Of a stretch of DNA of 64,000 nt, positions 21,386 through 31,300 are shown one piece after another (the first letter of the stretch is position 1; each line of letters begins with the position of its first letter). The notes below the pieces were generated by a model. That model was not told the DNA's origin and ran no database searches. It saw only the letters and a list, made by a program, of their open reading frames with translations. This stretch comes from Alteromonadaceae bacterium (GTDB lineage Bacteria; Pseudomonadota; Gammaproteobacteria; Enterobacterales; Alteromonadaceae): assembly GCA_014872785.1 (NCBI GenBank), contig WKFJ01000027.1, forward strand, positions 1 through 64,000, read 5' to 3'. The translations under genes were made by a program, and so were the position numbers.

Positions 21386-21840
21386 AAAGAAAAGTCCTGC
21401 AGTCGTTCGGTAAGTTCGAATTCCTTCGCTTGCTCGGTCGCAATATCAGTTTGTACCTGAGCTTGCCACGCCTCAGTGCTCCAGATTTCGAATTTATTGA
21501 ATTGCCCAACAAGCATGATGTCCTTATTGAGCTGCGCATGAGTGCGCAAAGGTTGAGACAGAAGAAACCGACCACTTTTATCTATTTCACCTTCCATCGC
21601 ATAACCCAAAAGAAGTCTTTGTAGACGTCTTTCATGAGGGTTCATGCTAGATAGTCGGCTTAATTTAAGTTCGATCTCTTCCCATTCGGAAAGTGGGTAA
21701 AGCAGCAAGCAAGGTTGTTGAGTATCTATTGTACAAACCAATTGTCCCTGACAATCATCCACAAGGGTCTGACGATACCTGGTAGGGATCGTAACTCGAC
21801 CTTTTGTGTCAAGACTGATTGCGTTAGCGCCGCGGAACAT
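21382..21840 (-). CDS. mraZ: Transcriptional repressor MraZ
   Basis: MraZ is a ring-forming DNA-binding protein with two SpoVT/AbrB-like domains that represses the dcw promoter. The 152 residues begin [20 protein letters not shown], the first DTKGR motif; the second is [14 protein letters not shown]. It is the first gene of the dcw cluster. Three helically phased TGG-type boxes lie 51-75 bases upstream of its start (21,891-21,915), fitting the known autoregulation of E. coli mraZ. Confidence 0.98.
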   Translation of the reverse strand: MFRGANAISLDTKGRVTIPTRYRQTLVDDCQGQLVCTIDTQQPCLLLYPLSEWEEIELKLSRLSSMNPHERRLQRLLLGYAMEGEIDKSGRFLLSQPLRTHAQLNKDIMLVGQFNKFEIWSTEAWQAQVQTDIATEQAKEFELTERLQDFSL

Positions 21841-21890
21841 TCCCCTAGCCCGTTGTTATTGTTTTTCTTCGACAAGGCGGATACTCAAAA

Positions 21891-21915
21891 ATCCACTTTA
21901 TGCCACTTTTACCCA
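21891..21915 (-). promoter_or_regulatory. MraZ operator: three TGGNN boxes
   Basis: Reading the minus strand, TGGGT (21911-21915), TGGCA (21901-21905) and TGGAT (21891-21895) repeat at an exact 10-base period. This fits the known MraZ site of three TGGGN repeats separated by 5 bases. They lie just downstream of the promoter, inside the likely transcript start region. The second and third boxes deviate from TGGGN. Confidence 0.75.
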
Positions 21916-21923
21916 CAAAATAC

Positions 21924-21953
21924 AGTTTAGAAACCACTCCATGCCCCTGTCAA
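21924..21953 (-). promoter_or_regulatory. Main dcw promoter upstream of mraZ
   Basis: TTGACA (21948-21953), an 18-base spacer and TAAACT (21924-21929) on the minus strand, with the MraZ boxes directly downstream. It would drive mraZ through at least the mur/fts genes, since no terminator is seen before lpxC. Confidence 0.75.
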
Positions 21954-22091
21954 GTCAAAAAACGTATAAAACTGGGATTGCAATGATGAAAATTCAGACG
22001 AATTCTCGAAGTGACTGAATTCATTAGATATTTATTTTTGGTTATTTTTTGCACTGATGGGGAGTTATTTTGGCAGGATGTGCTTCAATAG

Positions 22092-22107
22092 AATGAAAGC
22101 GATCACA
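22092..22107. promoter_or_regulatory. Possible CRP site upstream of glpK
   Basis: AATGA-N6-TCACA, i.e. TGTGA-N6-TCATT on the other strand, matches one full and one partial CRP half-site about 95 bases before glpK. Known CRP control of glycerol genes in enterobacteria makes it plausible. The rest of the 362-base gap 21,841-22,202 holds the dcw promoter and a 10-bp palindrome CTCAATTGAG (22130-22139). Confidence 0.35.
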
Positions 22108-22202
22108 GTCCCATCAAACGAGCATAATTCTCAATTGAGCGGGGTGTGAAAATAAAGTAACCTAAGTCTTCTATCAGACATAAGAGTGAAAAGGGTAAAT
22201 TG

Positions 22203-23696
22203 ATGATGTATGACAATTGTATACTGGCAATCGATCAGGGAACGACTTCCAGCCGTGCAATCATTTTTAGCGCCACGGGCGAAATCTTGTGTAGTGCACA
22301 AAAAGAATTTACTCAATATTATCCGAATGACGGCTGGGTAGAACACGACCCAGAGGAAATTTGGACATCTACATTAGATGTCTGCCAACAAGCTCTTGCC
22401 ACCGCTAAAACGAAACAGGCACATGTCGTGACCATTGGTATTACCAACCAGCGTGAAACAACGATTGTTTGGGACAAACAAACCGGTAAAGCCATTTATA
22501 ACGCTATTGTTTGGCAAGACAGGCGTACCGCCAGTCAGTGCGACGCCCTTCGCACCGATGCTAATGTGGAACTGGTTCGCAATAGTTCAGGCCTACTACT
22601 TGACCCCTATTTCTCCGCAACAAAAGTAAGTTGGATTTTAGATAACGTAGCAGGTGCTCGTGATAAAGCAGCTGCAGGTGAACTTGCTTTTGGCACTGTC
22701 GATAGTTTTCTAATCTCTAGACTAACTGGTGGGATGGTTCATGCAACAGATGTCACTAATGCCAGTCGTACTAACTTATACAACATACACACGCTTTGTT
22801 GGGACGATAAATTACTAGACCTGTTCAATGTACCTGCCGCTATCTTACCGGAGGTTAAAGAGTGTTCTGACGATTTCGGCTTAGCATCAGCTAGTGTGCT
22901 CGGACAAGAACTTCCTATTCAGGGTGTTGCAGGGGACCAACAAGCCGCAACCGTTGGTCAATGCTGTTTTTCAAAGGGGTCAATTAAAAGTACTTATGGC
23001 ACCGGTTGTTTTGTACTGTTAAACACCGGCGAAGAGGTATTGACCTCACAAAACAATTTACTCTCCACAATCGCCTATCAAATTAATGGCAAAGTTAATT
23101 ACGCTCTAGAGGGTTCAATATTCATCGCAGGTGCTGCCGTTCAGTGGCTAAGAGATGGGATTAACGTAATTGATTCTGCAAAAGAAACCGAAGCACTGGC
23201 GAAGAAGTTAGACTATGACCACGGCGTCTATTTGGTGCCAGCATTTGCAGGTTTAGGTGCCCCCCATTGGGATCCCAATGCACGTGCGGCAATTTACGGC
23301 ATGACCCGCGGAACCGAAGTGGCACACTTTGCCAGAGCCGCTCTGGAATCGGTATGTTTTCAAACTCATGACCTGCTGCAAGCGATGGCGCAAGATGGTG
23401 TTAGTGCTAACAATATCAATGTAGATGGCGGTATGGTGGCCAACAATTGGGTGTGTCAGTTCTTAAGTGATGTTCTGGATGTGGAGGTCGCCCGCCCGGC
23501 AATAATGGAAACTACCGCATTAGGTGCTGCTTATCTTGCGGGTTTGAAGGCCGGTATTTATGACTCACTCGACGCATTAGAAGAGCAACGTACCATTGAA
23601 ATTAAGTTCAACCCAAATATGCAAGAAACACTGCGCAATAAACTCCTCGGCGGTTGGTCGGCGGCAGTTAAGTCGACCTTAGCATTCAAACACTGA
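22203..23696 (+). CDS. glpK: Glycerol kinase
   Basis: GlpK phosphorylates glycerol to sn-glycerol 3-phosphate in the cytoplasm. The start is the ATG at 22203 (or the next ATG at 22206), with AAGGG upstream, giving about 497 residues, the family length. It shows the FGGY-kinase phosphate loop [19 protein letters not shown], the FGGY signature [16 protein letters not shown] and DGGMVANN near the C-terminus. No glpF, glpD or glpR lies beside it, so it is an isolated catabolic gene between the dcw promoter and unrelated genes. It has its own terminator. Confidence 0.97.
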   Translation: MMYDNCILAIDQGTTSSRAIIFSATGEILCSAQKEFTQYYPNDGWVEHDPEEIWTSTLDVCQQALATAKTKQAHVVTIGITNQRETTIVWDKQTGKAIYNAIVWQDRRTASQCDALRTDANVELVRNSSGLLLDPYFSATKVSWILDNVAGARDKAAAGELAFGTVDSFLISRLTGGMVHATDVTNASRTNLYNIHTLCWDDKLLDLFNVPAAILPEVKECSDDFGLASASVLGQELPIQGVAGDQQAATVGQCCFSKGSIKSTYGTGCFVLLNTGEEVLTSQNNLLSTIAYQINGKVNYALEGSIFIAGAAVQWLRDGINVIDSAKETEALAKKLDYDHGVYLVPAFAGLGAPHWDPNARAAIYGMTRGTEVAHFARAALESVCFQTHDLLQAMAQDGVSANNINVDGGMVANNWVCQFLSDVLDVEVARPAIMETTALGAAYLAGLKAGIYDSLDALEEQRTIEIKFNPNMQETLRNKLLGGWSAAVKSTLAFKH

Positions 23697-23710
23697 TTTC
23701 ACATTTCTCT

Positions 23711-23739
23711 AGGCGATGTCAGGCAGATGTCGCCTTTTT
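23711..23739 (+). terminator. glpK terminator
   Basis: Stem AGGCGA / TCGCCT (23711-23716 with 23730-23735) and a 13-base loop, followed by TTTTT, 15 bases after the glpK stop. Confidence 0.7.
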
Positions 23740-23843
23740 GCAGCTCATTCCTGCTAATTTTGTAACAAAACTGACGCTTTCTTTATTTTTTTGTATTGCT
23801 GGCGATATACTCAAAGTACAGTCATATCAGCGAGCAATAAGCG

Positions 23844-24833
23844 GTGCGTGTTTCTAGTATTTTACCAATACTTTTGGTTTTGCTTTCTGCCTCTGGGCAA
23901 ACAAAACAGTCGTATTATCACAAAGAAGAAAACGATAAAAACATTACGCTTCAATATCAATGGCGCGACTCGTTCGGTACTCAACGGAACATCGAATTTG
24001 ATTTAGAAAAAGACAAAATCGCTAAACAGTATCGACAAAATAAAATCTATCGCCCTGAAATTGCCTTTCGCTACGTTTACATCGAAATGCAAAAACACGC
24101 TAGAACCATTAATCCGCGTGACGCCAGGATAAAGTTTCGAAACTTTAAAAATGAGTTACAAATCGAGGTTAAAGCTGAAAATACGGAACTTCAGAATAAA
24201 TACTTGAACGACTTGCTGGTTGCCCGCGAAAATGCGTTTGTAGATTACCTAAAACAGAATTATTACGACCGTTATCGCAGTCCCTACGGGCAATTAGGGG
24301 TTAAACCTGACCATACCCGTTTTGTCGCCGAAAGCGTAACTTCACTGCTACCCGCAGCCCAAGCCATATACGAGCAACTCGACGAAGAAAGCACCTCGCG
24401 AGCGTACGTAAATTTGTTGCTTAGCTGGGTACAAAGTATTCCGTACAATGCGCTACAAGACCGCATGACATCGAATGGCGCAGGTTATTTGGCACCGACC
24501 GACGTGCTCACCGCAAACATCGGAGACTGTGACAGCAAAACCGTACTTACCGCGGCACTATTGAGATCCTTATTACCCCAGCTACACATGGTGATGGTGT
24601 ATTTGCCTAACCACGCCTTGCTCGGTGCCAACCTTCCACATTTTGAAGGAGAGGCCATGATATCCAGAGACGGGATTGATTCCCTGCTTCTCGAGCCTAC
24701 GGGGCCTGCGATCATGAAAGTAGGTGTTTTAGGTGAGGAAACCGAGCGCTATATCGGCAATGGCATGTACGTATTAGAAAAAGTGCCGCAAAACTTAAAT
24801 GAGGTAAATCAGGAGCTAGAGGCAGGCTTTTAA
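23844..24833 (+). CDS. Secreted transglutaminase-like protein, function unknown
   Basis: The 329-residue product starts at a GTG with weak GAG upstream and carries a signal peptide (MRVSSILPILLVLLSASG). The first two thirds are charged and I recognise no domain there. The C-terminal part has a transglutaminase-like core: C229 in IGDCDSKT and H257 in PNHALLG; the third site reads LLLEPTGP, so E284 takes the place of the usual Asp. The fold suggests a papain-like cysteine hydrolase or a degenerate relative acting in the periplasm. It converges with a REC-GGDEF gene 24 bases away. Similarity to LapG, the c-di-GMP-controlled adhesin protease, is limited to the fold and I do not claim it. Confidence 0.75.
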   Translation: MRVSSILPILLVLLSASGQTKQSYYHKEENDKNITLQYQWRDSFGTQRNIEFDLEKDKIAKQYRQNKIYRPEIAFRYVYIEMQKHARTINPRDARIKFRNFKNELQIEVKAENTELQNKYLNDLLVARENAFVDYLKQNYYDRYRSPYGQLGVKPDHTRFVAESVTSLLPAAQAIYEQLDEESTSRAYVNLLLSWVQSIPYNALQDRMTSNGAGYLAPTDVLTANIGDCDSKTVLTAALLRSLLPQLHMVMVYLPNHALLGANLPHFEGEAMISRDGIDSLLLEPTGPAIMKVGVLGEETERYIGNGMYVLEKVPQNLNEVNQELEAGF

Positions 24834-24857
24834 CACTTTTGGCGCTAGTCTCGTTAC

Positions 24858-25778
24858 TTATTTGCAGGAAACGGTATTTCGCCCTGACTGTTTGGCCAGA
24901 TAAAGTTGCTCATCAGCGCTTTCCAACAAGTCCTTTCTGTCATCTTCACTCTCAGGAATTATCGACGCGACACCCAAGCTTATGGTGACAAAATCAGATA
25001 CATCCGAGTGAACATGCGGAATACCCAAACGAGAAACCGCCACCCGCGCTTGTTCAGCTAATTTCTGTGCATGTTTTACATCGCAATTAGGCCACACAAA
25101 TACAAACTCCTCGCCGCCGTAGCGCGCCAAGAAATCCCCGGCACGACGACTAATGTTTGCCAAGGTACGAGCCACTAAAGTAAGACAGTCATCGCCAGCC
25201 GTATGGCCGTAGTTGTCGTTGAACTGTTTGAAAAAATCGATATCCACCAAGCATAGCGATACCGGGTATTCATTGCGCACTGCGCGGCGCCATTCCTGCT
25301 CAAAGACCTCGTCGAAATAGCGCCGGTTGGGTACTTCGGTTAACCCGTCAATACTGGCAAGTTGCTCTAACAAATCAGTTTTTTGTTTTAACAATACCTG
25401 ATTACGCACCCTCGCCTTGACCAAAGCCATATTGAAGGGCTTAGTTACATAATCAGACGCCCCCATAGTCAGCCCCAACACTTCATCTTCATCGGTGCAT
25501 TTACTGGTGGAGAAAATAATCGGAATTTTTTGTGTGCGACGGCTGCTTTTGAGACGTCGGCACACCTCATAACCGTCCATATCAGGCATGACGATATCCA
25601 ATAAAATGGTATCAGGGAGTTCACGCTCTGCAACAGCCAACGCCTCCTCGCCAGAGCTGGCAAGGAGAATATTGTAATCAGCCCTAAATCCATGAGCCAA
25701 AATCTCTTTGTTGATAAAGTCATCATCTACAATGAGTAAGGTGGATTTTTTGAACTCGTCGTGCGTTGGCAACGTCAT
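24858..25778 (-). CDS. Response-regulator diguanylate cyclase (REC-GGDEF)
   Basis: This 306-residue soluble protein makes c-di-GMP from GTP when its receiver domain is phosphorylated, by family knowledge. The REC domain (about 13-125) has the acidic pocket DDD at 18-20, phosphoacceptor D61 in LLDIVMPDMDGYEV and K113 in VTKPF. The GGDEF domain (about 140-306) has an active A-site GGEEF (221-225) and an intact inhibitory I-site RAGD (212-215) five residues before it. No partner histidine kinase is adjacent. phoH lies upstream, 18 bases away on the same strand. Confidence 0.93.
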   Translation of the reverse strand: MTLPTHDEFKKSTLLIVDDDFINKEILAHGFRADYNILLASSGEEALAVAERELPDTILLDIVMPDMDGYEVCRRLKSSRRTQKIPIIFSTSKCTDEDEVLGLTMGASDYVTKPFNMALVKARVRNQVLLKQKTDLLEQLASIDGLTEVPNRRYFDEVFEQEWRRAVRNEYPVSLCLVDIDFFKQFNDNYGHTAGDDCLTLVARTLANISRRAGDFLARYGGEEFVFVWPNCDVKHAQKLAEQARVAVSRLGIPHVHSDVSDFVTISLGVASIIPESEDDRKDLLESADEQLYLAKQSGRNTVSCK

Positions 25779-25796
25779 GTACTACTTAGCCTTTAA

Positions 25797-27197
25797 TTAC
25801 AAATGTTCTTCGGCGAATTCCGCCAACCTACTTCGCACCACACCATCTAGGTTGATAGTGGCGCTGCCAGAGAAATATTTAAACTTCTCTACTAGATAGG
25901 TTAGTCCTGATGTCACAGGAGACAAGTAATTACTGTCAATCTGCGCCAAATTACCACCACAAATAAGTTTTGTACCTTCACCGCATCGTGTGATTATGGT
26001 TTTCAACTGTGATGCGGTGAGGTTTTGCGACTCATCCAGAATTACAATGGAATTTTGGATACTGCGTCCGCGCATAAAGTTTACAGATTTAAACTGAATA
26101 TTTGCCTTTTCCATTATATAACTCATGGAGCCTTTGACGTTTTCATCATTTTTGTGCAGCACTTCTAAACTGTCTGTAATAGCCGCCAACCAAGGCGCCA
26201 TCTTTTCTTCTTCAGTGCCAGGTAAGAAACCGATAGATTCTGCGATTTCTGGAGTGCTTCGAGTCACGATAATCTTATCGTACATATTTTTCTCGACCAC
26301 CATTTCAAGCGCTGCCGCAAGGGCAAGTAAGGTTTTACCGCTCCCCGCAGGCCCGGTTAAAATAACCAAGTCGATATGTGGGTCAAGCAAGGTATGTAAT
26401 GCCATCGCTTGCCCGATATTCTTAGGTGAAATCCCCCAAGCGTGCTTGCCCATCAAGCGTTCATAACCCATATCTAAAACATCGATGGAATCTTCGGTAA
26501 TAGATTCTACGATACCCGCGAAATGGTTAGTTTCATCGAGCAAAAATTCGTTCACATAAGCCTCGGGCAACACGTCTCGAGCGATCGTGTGGATCGTATC
26601 CCGGCCTTCAGTGCGACTCTCTACAGACTTAACCTTTTCCCAAAAGTCTCCTTCAAACCGGTGAAAGCCTCGACTCAGATATTTAATATCACTGATTAAC
26701 TGATCGGTGCGATAATCTTCAACTTGTGCAAGTCCAGCCCCTTTCGCTTTTAATCGCATATTGATGTCTTTCGTCACCAACACCACTGTGCGGTCTTTCT
26801 CGTGCTCTTTTTGCAAATGTAAGGCTGCGTTGATAATGCGATTATCGTTCTCTTTACCCGCTAAAACGTGCTCGTCTATCGGCAGGTTTTGGTCAGCAAA
26901 AATAGCCAAACATCCCGTTGGTGCGGCTTCACCAGAGGTGAGTCCTTCGAGTGATACACCTGCTGCCATTTGCTCGGGTGTGGCATCGCGTAACACGTCT
27001 TCCATGGAACGAATAGACACACGGGCGTCGCGTGCCACGTCTTTTTTACTGTCTTTAATGTAATCCAGTTCTTCTAATACTGTCATCGGGATGACGACGT
27101 CGTGTTCTTTAAAAGATAAAAAGGCGAGAGGTTCGTGAAGTAAGATGTTGGTATCTAGCACATAAAGTTTGGAATTAGAGGCTTTTTTTTCAGGCAT
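25797..27197 (-). CDS. PIN-PhoH family ATPase
   Basis: This 466-residue protein joins an N-terminal PIN nuclease domain (about 10-150) to a PhoH RecA-like ATPase (about 250-466). PIN acidic residues are visible: D15 in VLDTNILL, E42/E43 in LEELD, D118 in KENDNR and D144. The ATPase has Walker A GPAGSGKT (282-289) and Walker B IVILDESQNL. Family members (PhoH2 type) combine RNA cleavage with unwinding. Despite the PhoH name, no phosphate-regulation link is visible here. The start ATG at 27197 is preceded by GCGGAG. The following REC-GGDEF gene may be co-transcribed. Confidence 0.92.
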   Translation of the reverse strand: MPEKKASNSKLYVLDTNILLHEPLAFLSFKEHDVVIPMTVLEELDYIKDSKKDVARDARVSIRSMEDVLRDATPEQMAAGVSLEGLTSGEAAPTGCLAIFADQNLPIDEHVLAGKENDNRIINAALHLQKEHEKDRTVVLVTKDINMRLKAKGAGLAQVEDYRTDQLISDIKYLSRGFHRFEGDFWEKVKSVESRTEGRDTIHTIARDVLPEAYVNEFLLDETNHFAGIVESITEDSIDVLDMGYERLMGKHAWGISPKNIGQAMALHTLLDPHIDLVILTGPAGSGKTLLALAAALEMVVEKNMYDKIIVTRSTPEIAESIGFLPGTEEEKMAPWLAAITDSLEVLHKNDENVKGSMSYIMEKANIQFKSVNFMRGRSIQNSIVILDESQNLTASQLKTIITRCGEGTKLICGGNLAQIDSNYLSPVTSGLTYLVEKFKYFSGSATINLDGVVRSRLAEFAEEHL

Positions 27198-27693
27198 CCG
27201 CCACTCCGCTTTCAGTTAACCTTGGGTTTTAACCACCTGGATTGTGTTTACTGAATAGCGCCAAAGCTCTGAATTACATTCTACTCTGGCTTACCGTCAG
27301 CAAAGATTATCGTAATCCGTAAGTGGTCTGGTTAATATTTCCTCAATCATCGGTTTTATACCGAGACGCGTTCAAAAAACTGCTTGAACACAACCACAAT
27401 AAAACACTTTGCAACGACATTCACCTACTTTTGTAAAATAAAAATTTTCGAATTATTTCGTTTGTATTGAACCGCCATAGTGGGTTCACAAACCGAGTTT
27501 ACAGGTGTCCAAATATTGCACTAACCTTAGTATTACTTATTAACGACCTCGGCGAATCGGACGCGATTTTTGTTTGCAATATTTGCACGTTTTTAGTTGT
27601 GCTAACAAAAATCCAGTCTCAGCTCTTTTATCTACTGGAGGGCTTGGGAATAGTCATGTAGAATCCGCGGCCTCGTCAAAAAAGGGTTAGAGA
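27198..27693. other. Intergenic region between divergent phoH and rapA
   Basis: No credible gene, tRNA or IS is seen in these 496 bases. It must hold both divergent promoters. A TAGAAT with a GC-rich discriminator (CCGCGG) at about 27,656-27,670 is the best -10 candidate for rapA, but its -35 is poor. Small reading frames here have no ribosome site or recognisable sequence. Confidence 0.5.
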
Positions 27694-30522
27694 ATGTCAG
27701 AAACGAATTTACCGCAATTGGGCCAGCGTTGGTTGAGTAACGCTGAAGTGGAGCTCGGTCTTGGAACCGTTGTCAGTGTTGATGCAAGAGTCATATCACT
27801 GCTTTTTCCCGCCACAGGTGAATCACGTAATTACGCTATTAAAAACGCACCTATCAGTCGTATTCAATTTGCTGAAGGAGATACTGCCAAGCACGCCGAA
27901 GGATGGCAATTTAAGGTACAAAGCAGCAGTGAGCAAAATGGCATTTTAAACTACGTTGGCATTCGCATTGATAATGCTGAAACCGTTCAAGTAAAAGAAA
28001 CCTTTATTGCGGCAGATTTTGTGCTTACCGCGCCCCAAGAGCGCCTCTTCAACGGCCACTACGACAGTCCCAAGTGGTTTGATATTCGCAAGCAATCGAT
28101 TGACTTGCAACAAAACCACTTCAGCTCTGAAGAACTGGGGTTTCTCGGCGCAAGAGTGCAGATTTTACCGCACCAAATTCACATTGCGAAAGAAGTTGGA
28201 CAACGTATCGCGCCCCGCGTCTTACTCGCCGACGAGGTAGGCTTGGGCAAAACCATAGAAGCTGCCATGATCGTGCATCAACAATTACTGTCGGAAAGAG
28301 CACAGCGGATCCTCATCGTGGTTCCAGATTCGCTGGTGAATCAGTGGTTAGTTGAAATGCTACGCAAATTTAACCTGAGCTTTGCCATTTTCGACGAAGA
28401 GCGCTGCGAGTCGTTGTCAGAAGAAGAGGTGAACCCTTTTGAAACCGAGCAACTGGTTCTTTGCAGTTTAAATTTCCTTACCCACAACTCACGTTATTAT
28501 CAGCAAGCACTCGCTTGTGAGTGGGATTTGATGGTTGTAGATGAAGCGCACCATTTGCATTGGTCTGAAGGTAACCCTTCACAAGAATACGAAGTGATAG
28601 AGGCGCTAGCTGAAATCACCAAAGGTATCTTGTTGCTAACCGCTACCCCAGATCAACTTGGCCACGAGAGTCATTTTGCCCGTTTAAAACTGTTAGATCC
28701 AAACCGCTTTCACGATTATCAGCGCTTCCTTGTTGAAGAACAAAATTACAGTGAAACCGCAGCGGCAATTGCTCCGCTGGTGAACAATGAAGAGCTCAAA
28801 GCCGCCGACCTAGATTTGATCTCGCTGCAAATACCAGACGTCAGAGAGCGTTTTCAAGATGTGGCAGAGAACACCGAACAGCGTCAAAGTTTAATCAGTG
28901 AAATGCTGGATCGCCATGGCACTGGCCGAGTCTTGTTCAGAAATTCACGCGCATCGATTAGCGGCTTTCCGAAACGTGAGCTGCACCCGGTATTGTTGCC
29001 TGAGCCAGAAGTTTACCAAGAGATTTATGACGATAGTCACTTAAAGATGCGAATGACACCTGAGCTGTTTTACGCTGGTACCGAATTCTGGACAGAACTC
29101 GACCCAAGAGTGACCTGGTTTATTAATAAACTACAGGAACTCAAAGGTGAAAAAGTCCTCACCATTTGTGCCAATGCCATCACTGCATTGGATTTGGCTG
29201 ACAACCTACGGGTAAAATCGGGCGTCAGAGCTACTGTCTTTCACGAAGGTCTTTCAATCGTAGAACGCGATAAAGCCGCGAACTACTTTGCACAGTCAGA
29301 AGACGGAGCTCAAGTGCTCATTACCAGTGAAATAGGCAGTGAAGGACGTAACTTCCAGTTCGCACATCATTTGATATTGTTCGATTTGCCGTTAAACCCT
29401 GACCTACTTGAACAACGCATAGGTCGACTAGATCGCATAGGTCAGCGTCACGATATTCAAATCCACGTACCTGTTTTTGAAGACTCAGCTCAACAGGTAC
29501 TTTTGGATTGGTATAACAAAGGACTTAACGCCTTTGAAAAAACCTGCCCAACCGGTTCCACCGTGTATGAAGAAGTTAAAGAGCTATTAGAAGAAGCGAT
29601 ATTCAATCCCTTAGATTCAGATGTTGTTAGCCAACTACTGAGTCAAACAAAAATTCTACATGAAGACCTGTCACAGAAACTCGAACAAGGTAGAGACCGA
29701 TTATTAGAGATTAACTCTTCAGGACACGGCAGAGTCGAATCCTTTATCGAAAAACTTGAGGATGCAGACTGCTCACCGACGCTTGAGCGCTTTATGACGA
29801 AGTTATTCGACACCCTCGGTGTGATGCAACAGGAAAAGGACGACGACTGTTATCTTCTTACGCCAACCGAGTCAATGGTCAATCATATTCCGGGCTTGCA
29901 GGACGAAGGCATGACGATTACCTATGAAAGGGACGTAGCCACGACTTTGGAACATGTGCACTTCATCACGTGGGATCACCCACTGGTACACAATGCTATT
30001 GACATGCTCTTGTCTGATGTTCACGGCAAGTCGAGCTTAGGCTTCTATAATGACAAAGCCATCCCAGCCGGCTTTTTCTGGCTAGAATGTTTGTACGTAG
30101 TATCCGCCAAAGGATCTAGAGATTTACAATTAAATCGTTATTTCCCGAAAACACCGGTTCAATTTACCCTTGATGCCAAAGGCACTGTGGGCGATAAAAT
30201 ATTTCCTCTGTTGGACAAGGTACCCAAAAAGGTGGGTAAGCAGCTGCTCAAAGCGCTTGATAAAGGTATAAAAGCAGGACTGGCAAAAAGTGAAGTACTG
30301 GCTAAACAGGCGATGGAAAAAATCGTTGCCGATAAACGCGAGCAAATCACAAAATCACTTGGTAGCGAGATTGCGCGTTTACAAGAATTGCAATTGCTCA
30401 ATCCGAGCGTTCGCAATGAGGAAATTGAAGATTTGCAAGGACAACTCAGTGAACTATTAATTGCCGCTGACAATGCCAGTATTCAACTAGAAGCAATACG
30501 CATGGTGGTAAACAACCCCTAA
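27694..30522 (+). CDS. rapA: RNA polymerase-associated SWI2/SNF2 ATPase RapA
   Basis: RapA binds core RNA polymerase and uses ATP to help recycle it after transcription. The 942-residue protein (E. coli 968) has N-terminal Tudor-like domains (about 1-105), a helicase core with Walker A around EVGLGKTIE (181-189) and DEAH at 283-286 in VVDEAHHLHW, helicase motif VI (LLEQRIGRLDRIGQ), and RapA-specific C-terminal domains. The start ATG has AGGG about 8 bases upstream. It ends in TAATG shared with rluA, the same order as in E. coli. Certain. Confidence 0.97.
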   Translation: MSETNLPQLGQRWLSNAEVELGLGTVVSVDARVISLLFPATGESRNYAIKNAPISRIQFAEGDTAKHAEGWQFKVQSSSEQNGILNYVGIRIDNAETVQVKETFIAADFVLTAPQERLFNGHYDSPKWFDIRKQSIDLQQNHFSSEELGFLGARVQILPHQIHIAKEVGQRIAPRVLLADEVGLGKTIEAAMIVHQQLLSERAQRILIVVPDSLVNQWLVEMLRKFNLSFAIFDEERCESLSEEEVNPFETEQLVLCSLNFLTHNSRYYQQALACEWDLMVVDEAHHLHWSEGNPSQEYEVIEALAEITKGILLLTATPDQLGHESHFARLKLLDPNRFHDYQRFLVEEQNYSETAAAIAPLVNNEELKAADLDLISLQIPDVRERFQDVAENTEQRQSLISEMLDRHGTGRVLFRNSRASISGFPKRELHPVLLPEPEVYQEIYDDSHLKMRMTPELFYAGTEFWTELDPRVTWFINKLQELKGEKVLTICANAITALDLADNLRVKSGVRATVFHEGLSIVERDKAANYFAQSEDGAQVLITSEIGSEGRNFQFAHHLILFDLPLNPDLLEQRIGRLDRIGQRHDIQIHVPVFEDSAQQVLLDWYNKGLNAFEKTCPTGSTVYEEVKELLEEAIFNPLDSDVVSQLLSQTKILHEDLSQKLEQGRDRLLEINSSGHGRVESFIEKLEDADCSPTLERFMTKLFDTLGVMQQEKDDDCYLLTPTESMVNHIPGLQDEGMTITYERDVATTLEHVHFITWDHPLVHNAIDMLLSDVHGKSSLGFYNDKAIPAGFFWLECLYVVSAKGSRDLQLNRYFPKTPVQFTLDAKGTVGDKIFPLLDKVPKKVGKQLLKALDKGIKAGLAKSEVLAKQAMEKIVADKREQITKSLGSEIARLQELQLLNPSVRNEEIEDLQGQLSELLIAADNASIQLEAIRMVVNNP

Positions 30523-31187
30523 TGGCAATTGTGAATTACCAACCGCCACTGTCTCCTTACATAACAATAATTTATCAGGATGATGATATTGTGGCGGTAG
30601 ACAAACCCAGTGGACTTTTGTCCGTCCCAGGGAAAGACCCGAAGCATGCGGATAGCATGATCAACCGCATTAAGCGAGTATTCCCCACAGCAACTGTGGT
30701 GCACCGCTTAGATATGGCCACCTCAGGGTTGATGTTGTTTGCGCTCAACAAAGACGCCCATAAGCATATTTCTAAACAGTTTGAATTGCGCCAAACCAGC
30801 AAAATTTATCGAGCTAGAGTCTACGGCAAACCAGAAGTTGACGAGGGCAGTGTAGACTTACCGCTTATTTGCGACTGGCCAAATCGTCCAAAACAAAAAG
30901 GGGATCACGAAAATGGCAAGGCTGCACTTACCCATTGGAAAGTGTTAGCTTCAGGTGAGCACTCTAGTTTAGTTGAATTATATCCGCATACAGGACGCTC
31001 ACATCAGCTAAGAGTGCATATGTTATCGCTTGGCCACCCTATCTTAGGTGACCGGCTTTACGCTCATGAAAAGGCTTTAGCCTTAGCAAACCGCTTGCAA
31101 CTGCATGCCTGCCAGCTAACGTTTACTCATCCGACAACTGAAGACACTCATATCTTAGAAAGCATTTGTCCTTTTTTGGCACCATGA
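30522..31187 (+). CDS. rluA: Dual-specificity rRNA/tRNA pseudouridine synthase RluA
   Basis: RluA isomerises U746 of 23S rRNA and U32 of several tRNAs. The 221 residues match the family length. The catalytic motif HRLDMATSG (61-69) puts the nucleophile at D64, the same number as in E. coli; LYPHTGRSHQLRVH and HPILGDRLY follow. No S4 domain is present, as expected for RluA rather than RluC or RluD. It overlaps the rapA stop by one base and is probably translationally coupled. Confidence 0.95.
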   Translation: MAIVNYQPPLSPYITIIYQDDDIVAVDKPSGLLSVPGKDPKHADSMINRIKRVFPTATVVHRLDMATSGLMLFALNKDAHKHISKQFELRQTSKIYRARVYGKPEVDEGSVDLPLICDWPNRPKQKGDHENGKAALTHWKVLASGEHSSLVELYPHTGRSHQLRVHMLSLGHPILGDRLYAHEKALALANRLQLHACQLTFTHPTTEDTHILESICPFLAP

Positions 31188-31300
31188 GCCACACCGCTCA
31201 ATGGGAAAAGCTTGGAAACAATCGCAACATTGCTAAAGGAAAATGCAAATTATACGATAACCGCAATATATTCTTCGTAGATTTGTAATACCAAGAAACA

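Noticed and set aside
23844..24833. Calling the transglutaminase-like protein LapG
   Set aside because: Only the Cys-His fold core is shared; LapG-specific motifs, LapD and a large adhesin gene are not seen.
27467..27661. A 64-codon frame in the phoH-rapA gap
   Set aside because: Starts at a non-ATG codon without a ribosome site and has no recognisable sequence; the gap is better explained by divergent promoters.
27640..27680. An rRNA/tRNA-like promoter in front of rapA
   Set aside because: The -10 and GC-rich discriminator are suggestive but the -35 is poor and no stable RNA follows; left as a weak promoter candidate only.
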